Assembly (NCBI GenBank): GCA_031277445.1
Contig: JAITMH010000115.1
Span: forward strand, 1-7,062
Direction: 5' to 3'
Length of the DNA stretch: 7,062 bases
From: Burkholderiales bacterium
Lineage (GTDB): Bacteria; Pseudomonadota; Gammaproteobacteria; Burkholderiales; Casimicrobiaceae
Shown here: positions 1-5,269 of the stretch, piece after piece
Layout of the letters: each line of letters opens with the position of its first letter
Position numbering within the stretch: the first letter of the stretch is position 1
Notes under the pieces: generated by a model
Told to the model about the DNA's origin: nothing
The model's input: the letters and a program-made list of their open reading frames with translations, nothing else
The model's database searches: none
Position numbers and translations under genes: made by a program

Positions 1-507
1 GATGCGATCCATTTCAAGCGGCATTTCCCCGAACCAGACGATGTGCGGTCGCAATGGCGACGGCGACGCGCAGCAGGTGCAGCGGTCTTCCGAGGTCAAA
101 TCGCCTTGCCATTCGACAATTTGCCCGGAACGCACGCAGCGCGCCTTCAGCATTTCGCCGTGCATGTGGATGACGCGCTTGCTGCCTGCGCGTTCATGCA
201 GGTTGTCAACATTCTGGGTGACAAGCAAAAATCGTTCGCCAAACGCTTCTTCAAGTCGCGCAAGCGCGTGATGAGCCGCGTTGGGTTGGATCGCCGGATC
301 GTGCAGTTGCCGTCGTCGCTGGTTATAAAAACGCAGCACCAGCTCCGGATCGCGTGCGAATCCCTCGGGAGACGCGACATCTTCAATGCGATGGTCTTCC
401 CACAGTCCGTCCGCTGCACGGAAGGTGCGAATGCCCGATTCGGCAGAAATTCCGGCACCGGTTAAAACGACGATGCGCGGGGAGGTTGCTGATGTTGGGT
501 GGTTCAT
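1..507 (-). CDS. cobB: NAD-dependent protein deacylase CobB (Sir2 family, class III), partial
   Basis: This is the N-terminal 169 residues of a sirtuin; the gene runs off the left edge, so roughly the last 70 residues expected for the family are missing. Sirtuins use NAD+ to remove acetyl and other acyl groups from lysines in the cytoplasm. Visible motifs are the NAD-binding [14 protein letters not shown] (17-30), [12 protein letters not shown] (97-108) and HMHGE with the likely catalytic His116. FYNQRRR carries Tyr61 and Arg64, the YxxR pair that marks class III enzymes able to act on succinyl- and malonyl-lysine. Cys124 and the Cys143/145/146 cluster correspond to the small zinc module, and [11 protein letters not shown] (153-163) follows. 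The sequence resembles E. coli CobB closely throughout. I chose ATG at 507 because AAGGA lies about 5-6 bases upstream; an in-frame ATG at 522 lacks such a site. The gene is divergent from hicA. Confidence 0.95.
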   Translation of the reverse strand, partial: MNHPTSATSPRIVVLTGAGISAESGIRTFRAADGLWEDHRIEDVASPEGFARDPELVLRFYNQRRRQLHDPAIQPNAAHHALARLEEAFGERFLLVTQNVDNLHERAGSKRVIHMHGEMLKARCVRSGQIVEWQGDLTSEDRCTCCASPSPLRPHIVWFGEMPLEMDRI

Positions 508-545
508 GTTTTCCTTTTTCATGATGCGGCGCCAATCCCATACGC

Positions 546-574
546 TTGCAGATATATTTTTTGTGGTATATAAT
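546..574 (+). promoter_or_regulatory. Probable sigma-70 promoter of hicAB
   Basis: A perfect -10 hexamer TATAAT (569-574) lies 17 bases after TTGCAG (546-551), which keeps the TTG of the -35 consensus. Transcription would start near 580-582, at or next to the hicA ATG (582). The AGGAG at 575-579 would then lie mostly outside the mRNA and is only two bases from the ATG. A leaderless or near-leaderless transcript is an inference from this spacing. Confidence 0.6.
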
Positions 575-581
575 AGGAGTT

Positions 582-767
582 ATGAATGGGAAACAAGCTA
601 TCAAACGATTGGAAGCACATGGATTTGAGTTGCTACGCGTTTCAGGCAGCCATCACATTCTGGCCAACGGAACTTTACGGGTAACGGTGCCCGTACATGG
701 TACTACGGACTTGAAAAAAGGTACGTTAAAAAACATTGAAAAACAATCAGGGGTGAAGCTATCATGA
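582..767 (+). CDS. hicA: HicA-type mRNA interferase toxin
   Basis: A 61-residue protein of the HicA/YcfA family, whose members are small double-stranded-RNA-binding-fold ribonucleases that cleave mRNA and inhibit translation unless bound by HicB. The N-terminal MNGKQAIKRLEAHGFELLRV forms the family's first helix and strand. It is followed by GSHHIL, with the conserved His (24 or 25) taken as catalytic, then a VTVPVHG strand and the KKGTLKNIEKQSG helix. Length is typical. The start at ATG 582 gives the usual HicA N-terminus; an in-frame TTG at 546 overlaps the promoter and is unlikely. The stop overlaps the hicB start (ATGA, 764-767), implying translational coupling. By hand count the gene is about 44% G+C, lower than its neighbours look, which fits horizontal acquisition. 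Confidence 0.9.
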   Translation: MNGKQAIKRLEAHGFELLRVSGSHHILANGTLRVTVPVHGTTDLKKGTLKNIEKQSGVKLS

Positions 768-1186
768 ACGAAATCAGATACCAGGCAATTCTTGAGCCAC
801 AGGAAGAAGGCGGTTTTACGGTCACTTTTCCCGATATTCCGGAGGCCATTACCGAAGGCGATAGCCGGGAGGAAGCCCTTTTTAACGCAACAGAAGTGTT
901 GGGACTTTGTCTTGACGTACGCATGGAACAAAGTGAGGCATTGCCGCAACCGACGGACACAATCGGCGGGGAGTGGATAACCCCTTACGCCTCCGTGCAA
1001 GCGGCGGTTGCGCTTAGACAAATCCGCGAATTGCAGGGCAAAACGCTGTCCGATATGGCGCGGCTTCTCAATACCTCCTGGCCTGCTGCTCAACGGCTGG
1101 AGCGTCCGAACGCAAACCCAACCCTTAGGCAACTTGAGCGAGCCGCCGCCGCAATGGGCAAACGCTTGACACTCTCCTTTGAGTGA
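764..1186 (+). CDS. hicB: HicB-type antitoxin with C-terminal helix-turn-helix
   Basis: A 140-residue partner of HicA. Residues about 5-65 (YQAILEP, then GGFTVTFPDIPEAITEGDSR and EEALFNATEVLG) are the HicB partial RNase H-like fold that blocks the toxin active site. Residues about 80-140 contain an XRE-like helix-turn-helix (LSDMARLLNTSWPAAQRLE, then LRQLERAAAAMGKRLTLSFE), the DNA-binding half with which HicB proteins repress their own promoter. The start codon overlaps the hicA stop by four bases, and gene order (toxin first) is usual for hicAB. The family function is well established; autoregulation here is inferred from the HTH domain. The product may also act on the cobB/hicA intergenic region. 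Confidence 0.9.
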   Translation: MNEIRYQAILEPQEEGGFTVTFPDIPEAITEGDSREEALFNATEVLGLCLDVRMEQSEALPQPTDTIGGEWITPYASVQAAVALRQIRELQGKTLSDMARLLNTSWPAAQRLERPNANPTLRQLERAAAAMGKRLTLSFE

Positions 1187-1195
1187 AAATAAACT
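1166..1195 (+). promoter_or_regulatory. Candidate ilvE promoter inside the hicB 3' end
   Basis: A perfect -35 TTGACA (1166-1171) is followed after 18 bases by TAAACT (1190-1195), which matches four of six -10 positions. A second candidate -10, TAAAAT (1220-1225), lies nearer the gene but has only a poor -35 (TTTCGA, 1197-1202). Either would give ilvE a transcript independent of hicAB. Read-through from hicAB is also possible because I see no terminator in the 65-base gap. Confidence 0.35.
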
Positions 1196-1251
1196 CTTTC
1201 GATGTCCCCCCGCTTCCGTTAAAATCCTTTATTCACCCCAAGGAGAACAAT

Positions 1252-2181
1252 ATGTCTATGGCGATGGCAGACCGCGATGGTTGGATTTGGTACGACGGAA
1301 AAATGGTGCCCTGGCGCGAGGCCACGACGCATGTGCTCACGCACACGCTGCACTACGGGATGGGCGTTTTTGAGGGCGTGCGTTGCTATGAAACGCCGAA
1401 AGGTCCGGCCATTTTCCGTTTGCGCGATCACACCGACCGCCTTTTCCGGTCGGCGCACATTTTCAACATGAAAATCCCGTTTACCAAAGACGAGATCGAC
1501 GCGGCGCACCTTGCCGCAATCCGCGACAACAAATTGATGTCCGGCTACATTCGCCCGTTGGCGTTTTACGGCGCGAATGCGATGGGTCTTGCCGCCACTT
1601 CCAATCCGGTGCATGTGATCGTCGCCGCCTGGGCATGGGGTTCGTACCTCGGCGAAGAAGGAATGGCGAAAGGCATTCGCGTCAAGACCAGTTCGTTCAC
1701 CCGCCACCACGTCAACATTCACATGGCAGGCGCCAAGGCTTGCGCCAATTATCTCAATTCGATTCTCGCCAATCAGGAAGTCGCCGCCGAAGGTTACGAC
1801 GAGGCGCTGTTGCTTGACCCCGCCGGTTTCGTTTCCGAAGGCCCGGGCGAAAACCTTTTCATCGTCATCAACGGCGTACTGCACACGCCCGATCTGTCGT
1901 CCGGCGCTTTGAACGGCATCACCCGCGATACGATCATCCAGCTTGCCCGCGAAATGGGTCTCGAAGTGAAAGAGCGCCGCATCACCCGTGACGAAGTTTA
2001 TTGCGCCGATGAAGCGTTCTTCACCGGAACCGCCGCCGAGGTCACGCCAATCCGCGAACTCGATCTTCGTCAAATTGGTATCGGTCGCCGTGGCCCGATC
2101 ACCGAAAAACTGCAAACACGCTTTTTCGATATTGTGCATGGCCGCGATCCATCGAAAGCTGCTTGGCTGACTCATGTTTGA
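1252..2181 (+). CDS. ilvE: Branched-chain amino acid aminotransferase
   Basis: A complete 309-residue fold-type IV PLP enzyme that interconverts Leu, Ile and Val with their 2-oxo acids using glutamate/2-oxoglutarate, the last step of branched-chain amino acid synthesis. Features seen are WYDGKMVPW near the N-terminus, LHYGMGVFEGVRCY (33-46), YIRPLAFYG (99-107), AKACANYLNS (161-170) with PLP-binding Lys162, SEGPGENLF (195-203), GITRDTII (222-229) and FTGTAAEVTP (257-266). The match to E. coli IlvE extends over the whole length, including the C-terminal GPITEKLQ and WL segments. The start at 1252 has AAGGAG (1240-1245) six bases upstream; the open frame continues upstream to 1183 without a site. 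Two further in-frame ATGs (1258, 1264) follow closely. waaF lies 52 bases downstream, so the two may be co-transcribed. Confidence 0.95.
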   Translation: MSMAMADRDGWIWYDGKMVPWREATTHVLTHTLHYGMGVFEGVRCYETPKGPAIFRLRDHTDRLFRSAHIFNMKIPFTKDEIDAAHLAAIRDNKLMSGYIRPLAFYGANAMGLAATSNPVHVIVAAWAWGSYLGEEGMAKGIRVKTSSFTRHHVNIHMAGAKACANYLNSILANQEVAAEGYDEALLLDPAGFVSEGPGENLFIVINGVLHTPDLSSGALNGITRDTIIQLAREMGLEVKERRITRDEVYCADEAFFTGTAAEVTPIRELDLRQIGIGRRGPITEKLQTRFFDIVHGRDPSKAAWLTHV

Positions 2182-2233
2182 CGACGACTCAAGCCGCGTT
2201 TTCAGCAAGCGAGAACATTAACGGAAGTCCTCT

Positions 2234-3307
2234 GTGACGCCTGATTCCCCCATGTCCTCGCTCGAACCGCGCATTTTGATCATCGCTCCGTCCTGGGTTG
2301 GCGACGCGGTGCTGGCGGAACCGCTGACCGTGTTGTTAAAAGAGCGTTATCCGCGTGGCGTCATTGATGTTTTCGTGCCCGCTTGGTGCGCGCCGGTATA
2401 TGCGCGCATGCGTTACATCCATCGCGTCATCGAAAATCCGCTGTTGCACGGCCCGCTTAATTGGGGTCAACGCAAAAAACTGGCGCAAAGCCTCGCCGTC
2501 ACCGGCTACACCCACGCCTTCGTATTGCCCAACAGTTGGAAATCGGCGCTCATTCCGTACTTCGCTCGCATTCCGCAACGAATCGGCTACACCGGCGAAG
2601 CGCGTTTCAAATTGCTGAACGACCGCCGGACATTGCTTCCAAAAATCTTTCCGCGACTTGTCGATCGCTTTGCGGCGCTCACCTATCCTGTCGGCACTGC
2701 GCCGGACAAAATCAGGACGCCGATGCCGGTATTGGTGCCGCAAAAAGACGCCCAACGCGCCGCACTCGATGCGTTGCACCTTTCTATCAGTCCGGCGCCG
2801 GTGGCCGTCTTTTGCCCCGGCGCAGAATACGGTTCGGCCAAACGCTGGCCGCCAGCGTATTTCGCCGAACTGGCGCGGCGGTTGATTCACGAAGGTTTTG
2901 TTGTCTGGCTTGTCGGATCGCCAAAGGATCGACCGATCACCGACCAAATCGTCGCCGCCGTTCGTTCAGCAACGCAGACGGACGACGCGCCGCCCTCCCA
3001 ATTGCACGATCTTGTTGGCCATACCGATTTAGGCACCGCCATTGATCTCATCGCCACCGCTCGCGTCGTTGTCAGCAACGATTCAGGGCTGATGCACATC
3101 GCCGCTGCGTTGGGCGTTCCGCTGGTGGCGTTGTTCGGTTCCTCGTCACCGGCCTATACGCCGCCGCTATCGCCCTACGCCCGCATCGCCAACATCGACA
3201 TCGAATGCAGCCCCTGCTTCAAACGCGAATGCCCGCGCAAACACTTCGAATGTATGCGCGAATTGACACCGCAAATGGTTTATCAACACATCGTTGCGTT
3301 GCGCTGA
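2234..3307 (+). CDS. waaF: ADP-heptose:LPS heptosyltransferase II
   Basis: A complete 357-residue GT-B glycosyltransferase (family GT9) that adds the second L-glycero-D-manno-heptose to the LPS inner core at the cytoplasmic face of the inner membrane. RILIIAPSWVGDAVLAEPL (13-31) is the N-terminal signature, with Asp24 at the position of the catalytic base in WaaC/WaaF enzymes. VLPNSWKSAL (97-106), CPGAEYGSAKRWP (194-206), VVSNDSGLMHIAAALG (279-294), then FGSSSPAYTPPLS (301-313), are family motifs for donor binding. The end carries the cysteine-rich CSPCFKRECP (325-334) and ECMRELTP seen in many non-enteric WaaF proteins. I chose GTG 2234 because GGAAG (2223-2227) lies six bases upstream; ATG 2252 is in frame but has no site. 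Its substrate is made by HldD, encoded in this window on the other strand. Confidence 0.93.
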   Translation: MTPDSPMSSLEPRILIIAPSWVGDAVLAEPLTVLLKERYPRGVIDVFVPAWCAPVYARMRYIHRVIENPLLHGPLNWGQRKKLAQSLAVTGYTHAFVLPNSWKSALIPYFARIPQRIGYTGEARFKLLNDRRTLLPKIFPRLVDRFAALTYPVGTAPDKIRTPMPVLVPQKDAQRAALDALHLSISPAPVAVFCPGAEYGSAKRWPPAYFAELARRLIHEGFVVWLVGSPKDRPITDQIVAAVRSATQTDDAPPSQLHDLVGHTDLGTAIDLIATARVVVSNDSGLMHIAAALGVPLVALFGSSSPAYTPPLSPYARIANIDIECSPCFKRECPRKHFECMRELTPQMVYQHIVALR

Positions 3308-3319
3308 GGGCCGGGGGCA

Positions 3320-3347
3320 GGTATCAGAGGTCAGGAATCAGGTATCA
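3320..3347 (+). repeat. Heptamer tandem array, left copy (4 units)
   Basis: Four consecutive seven-base units, GGTATCA, GAGGTCA, GGAATCA and GGTATCA, each ending in TCA, followed by GAAAAGC. It begins 12 bases after the waaF stop. The same units recur in opposite orientation at 3541-3561, so the two arrays form an imperfect inverted repeat around the intervening 180-190 bases. Confidence 0.75.
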
Positions 3348-3355
3348 GAAAAGCA

Positions 3356-3420
3356 TCACCGCACGCGGAGGCGCGAAGAACGCGGAGAAAACCTTCAACC
3401 ACGACAATCACGAAGAAAAA
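3356..3420. repeat. Degenerate purine-rich intergenic repeat text
   Basis: The stretch carries the near-repeating elements CGCGGAGG, CGCGAAGAA and CGCGGAGAA in close succession, followed by a CACGA...CACGAAGAAAAA section. It has no start codon with a ribosome site and no protein similarity that I recognise. The style resembles dispersed non-coding repeat text found in many environmental bacterial genomes; that resemblance is from memory. Confidence 0.4.
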
Positions 3421-3428
3421 TAACTGTC

Positions 3429-3450
3429 ATTCTGCGCGAAGTCGCAGAAT
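3429..3450. repeat. Short palindrome, 8-bp stem
   Basis: ATTCTGCG (3429-3436) and CGCAGAAT (3443-3450) are perfectly complementary around the six-base loop CGAAGT. No T-tract follows on either strand, so it does not look like an intrinsic terminator. It fits a dispersed palindromic repeat. Confidence 0.6.
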
Positions 3451-3462
3451 CCATACGAAAAC

Positions 3463-3532
3463 GGGAAGCAGATTGCTTCCCCTACGGGCAGGGCGTGGCG
3501 ATTCTGGCGTAGGAGCGGCAATCTGCCGCCCG
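3463..3532. repeat. Pair of inverted REP-like hairpins
   Basis: Two small hairpins lie in opposite orientation. The first is GGGAAGCA (3463-3470), loop GAT, TGCTTCCC (3474-3481). The second is GCGGCA (3515-3520), loop ATC, TGCCGC (3524-3529). Read on the minus strand, the first copy gives GTAGGGGAAGCAATCTGC, and the second on the plus strand gives GTAGGAGCGGCAATCTGC. They are two diverged copies of one element facing each other, like a REP doublet. Confidence 0.6.
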
Positions 3533-3540
3533 CGCTTTTC

Positions 3541-3561
3541 TGATCCCTGACCTCTGATGCC
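3541..3561 (-). repeat. Heptamer tandem array, right copy (3 units, inverted)
   Basis: On the plus strand the units read TGATCCC, TGACCTC and TGATGCC, with a further partial TGACA. They are the reverse complement of the left array's units. Positions 3546-3563 match 3318-3335 as an inverted repeat at 17 of 18 positions. The shared GAAAAGC/GCTTTTC boundary (3348-3354, 3534-3540) extends the similarity past the units. Confidence 0.7.
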
Positions 3562-3567
3562 TGACAA

Positions 3568-3597
3568 CCCTCTCCCGCAAGCGAGAGAGGGGCTTTT
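3568..3597 (+). terminator. Hairpin, possible waaF-side terminator
   Basis: CCCTCTC (3568-3574) pairs with GAGAGGG (3585-3591), with an inner CGC/GCG pairing interrupted by one mismatch. On the plus strand GCTTTT follows, a short U-tract. It lies between the convergent waaF and comEA genes. The T-tract is weak, and the stem text resembles a common dispersed palindrome, so termination is uncertain. Confidence 0.4.
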
Positions 3598-3610
3598 CCC
3601 TATAAAGGAA

Positions 3611-3943
3611 TTATTTTTTCTTTTCTTCTTTGGACGTGCTTCTGGCTGTATCGGCGCGGGGCTGGGATTCTTTCTTTGCCGTCCCTTTGGTGCCGCCGGA
3701 AACCGTAACGCTGTCGCCCAGTTTCTCAAGCGTTTTCTCGCCGATTCCCTTGACGCCCTGTAAATCATCGACGGTTTTGAACGGCCCGTGTTGGGCGCGG
3801 TAGTCGATAATGGCCTGGGCTTTTTCCGGCCCGATACCGGACAGCGTTTGCAATTCGTCCTTGGTGGCTGTGTTGATATCGACGGCGGCAAAAGCGGTCA
3901 ATGAGAACAGCGCGAAAACAACACTGAGAATCCACTTCTTCAT
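3611..3943 (-). CDS. comEA: ComEA-type helix-hairpin-helix DNA-binding protein, secreted
   Basis: A 110-residue protein with a clear Sec signal peptide: MKKW, a hydrophobic core (WILSVVFALFSL) and a likely cleavage after AFA at residue 19. The mature part starts VDINTATKDELQTLSGIG, the classic ComEA opening, with two helix-hairpin-helix motifs: LSGIGPEKAQAI (34-45) and VKGIGEKTLEKL (64-75). ComEA proteins bind incoming double-stranded DNA in the periplasm during natural transformation. Many single-domain versions exist whose role in competence is untested. The last 30 residues are a low-complexity, lysine-rich tail ending in KEEKKK, which could add non-specific DNA affinity (inference). AAAGG lies about eight bases before the ATG. 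It sits downstream of hldD in the same direction but behind a terminator, and converges on waaF. Confidence 0.88.
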   Translation of the reverse strand: MKKWILSVVFALFSLTAFAAVDINTATKDELQTLSGIGPEKAQAIIDYRAQHGPFKTVDDLQGVKGIGEKTLEKLGDSVTVSGGTKGTAKKESQPRADTARSTSKEEKKK

Positions 3944-4024
3944 GGTGAAACCCTTTCTGTTAAATCAAGAAAACAACAAATCACGCCGGGCATCCGGCTT
4001 CCATTTCCCCCTTCGGCCACCCAA

Positions 4025-4063
4025 AAACAACAACGGCGAAATAGTTATTCGCCGTTGTTGTTT
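4025..4063 (-). terminator. Strong intrinsic terminator after hldD
   Basis: A perfect 16-bp inverted repeat, 4025-4040 against 4048-4063, with the seven-base loop ATAGTTA. Read on the minus strand, the stem ends in GTTGTTGTTT and continues into two more T residues. It lies 80 bases past the hldD stop and 82 bases before the comEA ATG, so it should end hldD transcripts and separate comEA. The plus-strand tail has fewer Ts. Confidence 0.8.
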
Positions 4064-4084
4064 GAAGAAAGGATAATGCTTTGG

Positions 4085-4101
4085 TTCTTGTAAAACAAGA
4101 A
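4085..4101. repeat. Small hairpin in the hldD-comEA gap
   Basis: TTCTTGT (4085-4091) and ACAAGAA (4095-4101) are perfectly complementary around AAA. It lies between the hldD stop and the terminator. It could be a 3'-end structure; no function can be assigned. Confidence 0.4.
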
Positions 4102-4142
4102 ATAGGTAACTTCAAAATACCCCTTTGTTCATCCTGTGTTTA

Positions 4143-5138
4143 TTATTCCACGTTCGTCAACGTTTCGACGTAACGCGCCACGCCGGTCGCCACGTCGAAC
4201 ATGGTTTCCCCGTATCCGGCTTTCCGCAATTTTGTCAGATCGGCCTGGGTATAGCTCTGATATTTGCCCACCAGTTGCGGCGGAAACGGCACATACGCGA
4301 TCGCGCCTTCCGCCACCCATTCTTTCAAACTGCGCACTGCCTTCCCGTCACGTTTCGCAAGCGCGTTCAGTGTCGCCAGCGCCACGGCGTTAAAGCTCTC
4401 GGCGCGACCTGTGCCGAGATTGAAAATTCCCGAGTGTTGCGGACGGTCGAGGAAATACAGATTGACTTTCACCACATCTTCGACCGACACGAAATCACGC
4501 TGTTGCTCACCCGCCGCGTAGCCGTCCGACCCTTCAAACAATTTTATTTTTCCGTCTTGTTGGTACTGGTTGAAGAAGTGCCAGGCCACCGATGCCATGC
4601 GACCTTTGTGCTGTTCACGCAGGCCGTAAACATTGAAGTAACGCAAGCCGACGATCGGCGCTGTTTGTTCGGGCAAGACACGCCGCACCGCTTGATCGAA
4701 AAGAAATTTTGAGTATCCGTAAACATTCAACGGCGCTTCGTGAGCGCGGTCTTCCGCGAACGTTTTGCCCGCGCCGTAAACGGACGCGCTTGAAGCATAA
4801 ATCAGCGGAACGTCGTTGTTCTGACAATGCTCAAGCAGCGCCATCGAATACCGGTAATTGTTGCGCATCATGTAACGTCCGTCGGTTTCCATCGTGTCCG
4901 AACACGCTCCCTGATGCAGAACCGCGCTGATGTCGTCATCGAAATCGCCTTGCTCAAGACGATCAAGAAATTCGTCGCGGTCGAAGTATTCGGCGATGTC
5001 GCAATCAACCAGATTCTTGAATTTGTCGGCGTGCGCCAGATGATCGACCGCAATAATTCGGGTTTCGCCACGCGCATTCAGCGCTTTAACCAGATTGGCG
5101 CCGACAAATCCCGCTGCGCCCGTGACTACGATATACAC
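4143..5138 (-). CDS. hldD: ADP-L-glycero-D-manno-heptose 6-epimerase
   Basis: A complete 331-residue short-chain dehydrogenase-like epimerase that converts ADP-D-glycero-D-manno-heptose to the L-glycero form, the last step before WaaC/WaaF use it for LPS inner core. The N-terminus [13 protein letters not shown] is the NADP-binding Rossmann loop. [13 protein letters not shown] (75-87), ASSASVYG (115-122), [12 protein letters not shown] (138-149), RYFNVYG (166-172), HKGRMASVA (177-185) and [11 protein letters not shown] are diagnostic of HldD. Counted from this start, Ser116, Tyr140, Lys144 and Lys178 fall at the positions of the E. coli active-site residues. I prefer GTG 5138 because AAGGAG (5144-5149) is five bases upstream. 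The in-frame GTG at 5144 overlaps that site, and MYIVVTG fits the family N-terminus. The upstream region contains a small inverted-repeat element, so the hldD promoter may lie in it; I see no convincing promoter. Confidence 0.95.
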   Translation of the reverse strand: MYIVVTGAAGFVGANLVKALNARGETRIIAVDHLAHADKFKNLVDCDIAEYFDRDEFLDRLEQGDFDDDISAVLHQGACSDTMETDGRYMMRNNYRYSMALLEHCQNNDVPLIYASSASVYGAGKTFAEDRAHEAPLNVYGYSKFLFDQAVRRVLPEQTAPIVGLRYFNVYGLREQHKGRMASVAWHFFNQYQQDGKIKLFEGSDGYAAGEQQRDFVSVEDVVKVNLYFLDRPQHSGIFNLGTGRAESFNAVALATLNALAKRDGKAVRSLKEWVAEGAIAYVPFPPQLVGKYQSYTQADLTKLRKAGYGETMFDVATGVARYVETLTNVE

Positions 5139-5190
5139 ATCCACTCCTTAATTGTTTTTTGAAATTTTCTGGTTTTTCCGGCCATTGTTA

Positions 5191-5269
5191 CATAGTAAAC
5201 CGCATCCATTTTTAGACGGGGCGGCAAGGCGAAGCCAACGAAGTATAAAGGTTGATGCGGTTCACTATA
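5191..5269. mobile_element. Correia-like miniature inverted-repeat element
   Basis: Terminal inverted repeats of 16 bases (5191-5206 and 5254-5269) match at 14 positions; their shared core is CCGCATC next to an ATAGT end. On the minus strand the element starts TATAGTGAACCGCATC. Its centre carries GGCAAGGCGAAGCC, a small palindromic segment. Neisserial Correia repeats also begin TATAGTG and contain a GGCTTCG...GCCTTG segment, so I see a family likeness from memory. It is 79 bases long, non-coding, and has TA at its right edge, as expected for TA-targeting elements. It sits between alr and hldD and overlaps the alr stop. Confidence 0.6.

Noticed and set aside
1219..2208. A 329-codon open frame on the minus strand opposite ilvE
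   Set aside because: It is fully antisense to an unmistakable ilvE, has no recognisable motif, and is explained by the third-position GC bias of ilvE.
2336..2947. A 203-codon minus-strand frame opposite waaF
   Set aside because: It has no family motif, no ribosome site, and is a shadow of the waaF codon pattern.
3985..3998. GCCGG...CCGGC mini-palindrome upstream of comEA
   Set aside because: A five-base stem in GC-containing DNA is expected by chance and has no T-tract.
4125..4712. A 195-codon plus-strand frame opposite hldD
   Set aside because: It is antisense to hldD, whose active-site residues are all present; the peptide shows no recognisable domain.
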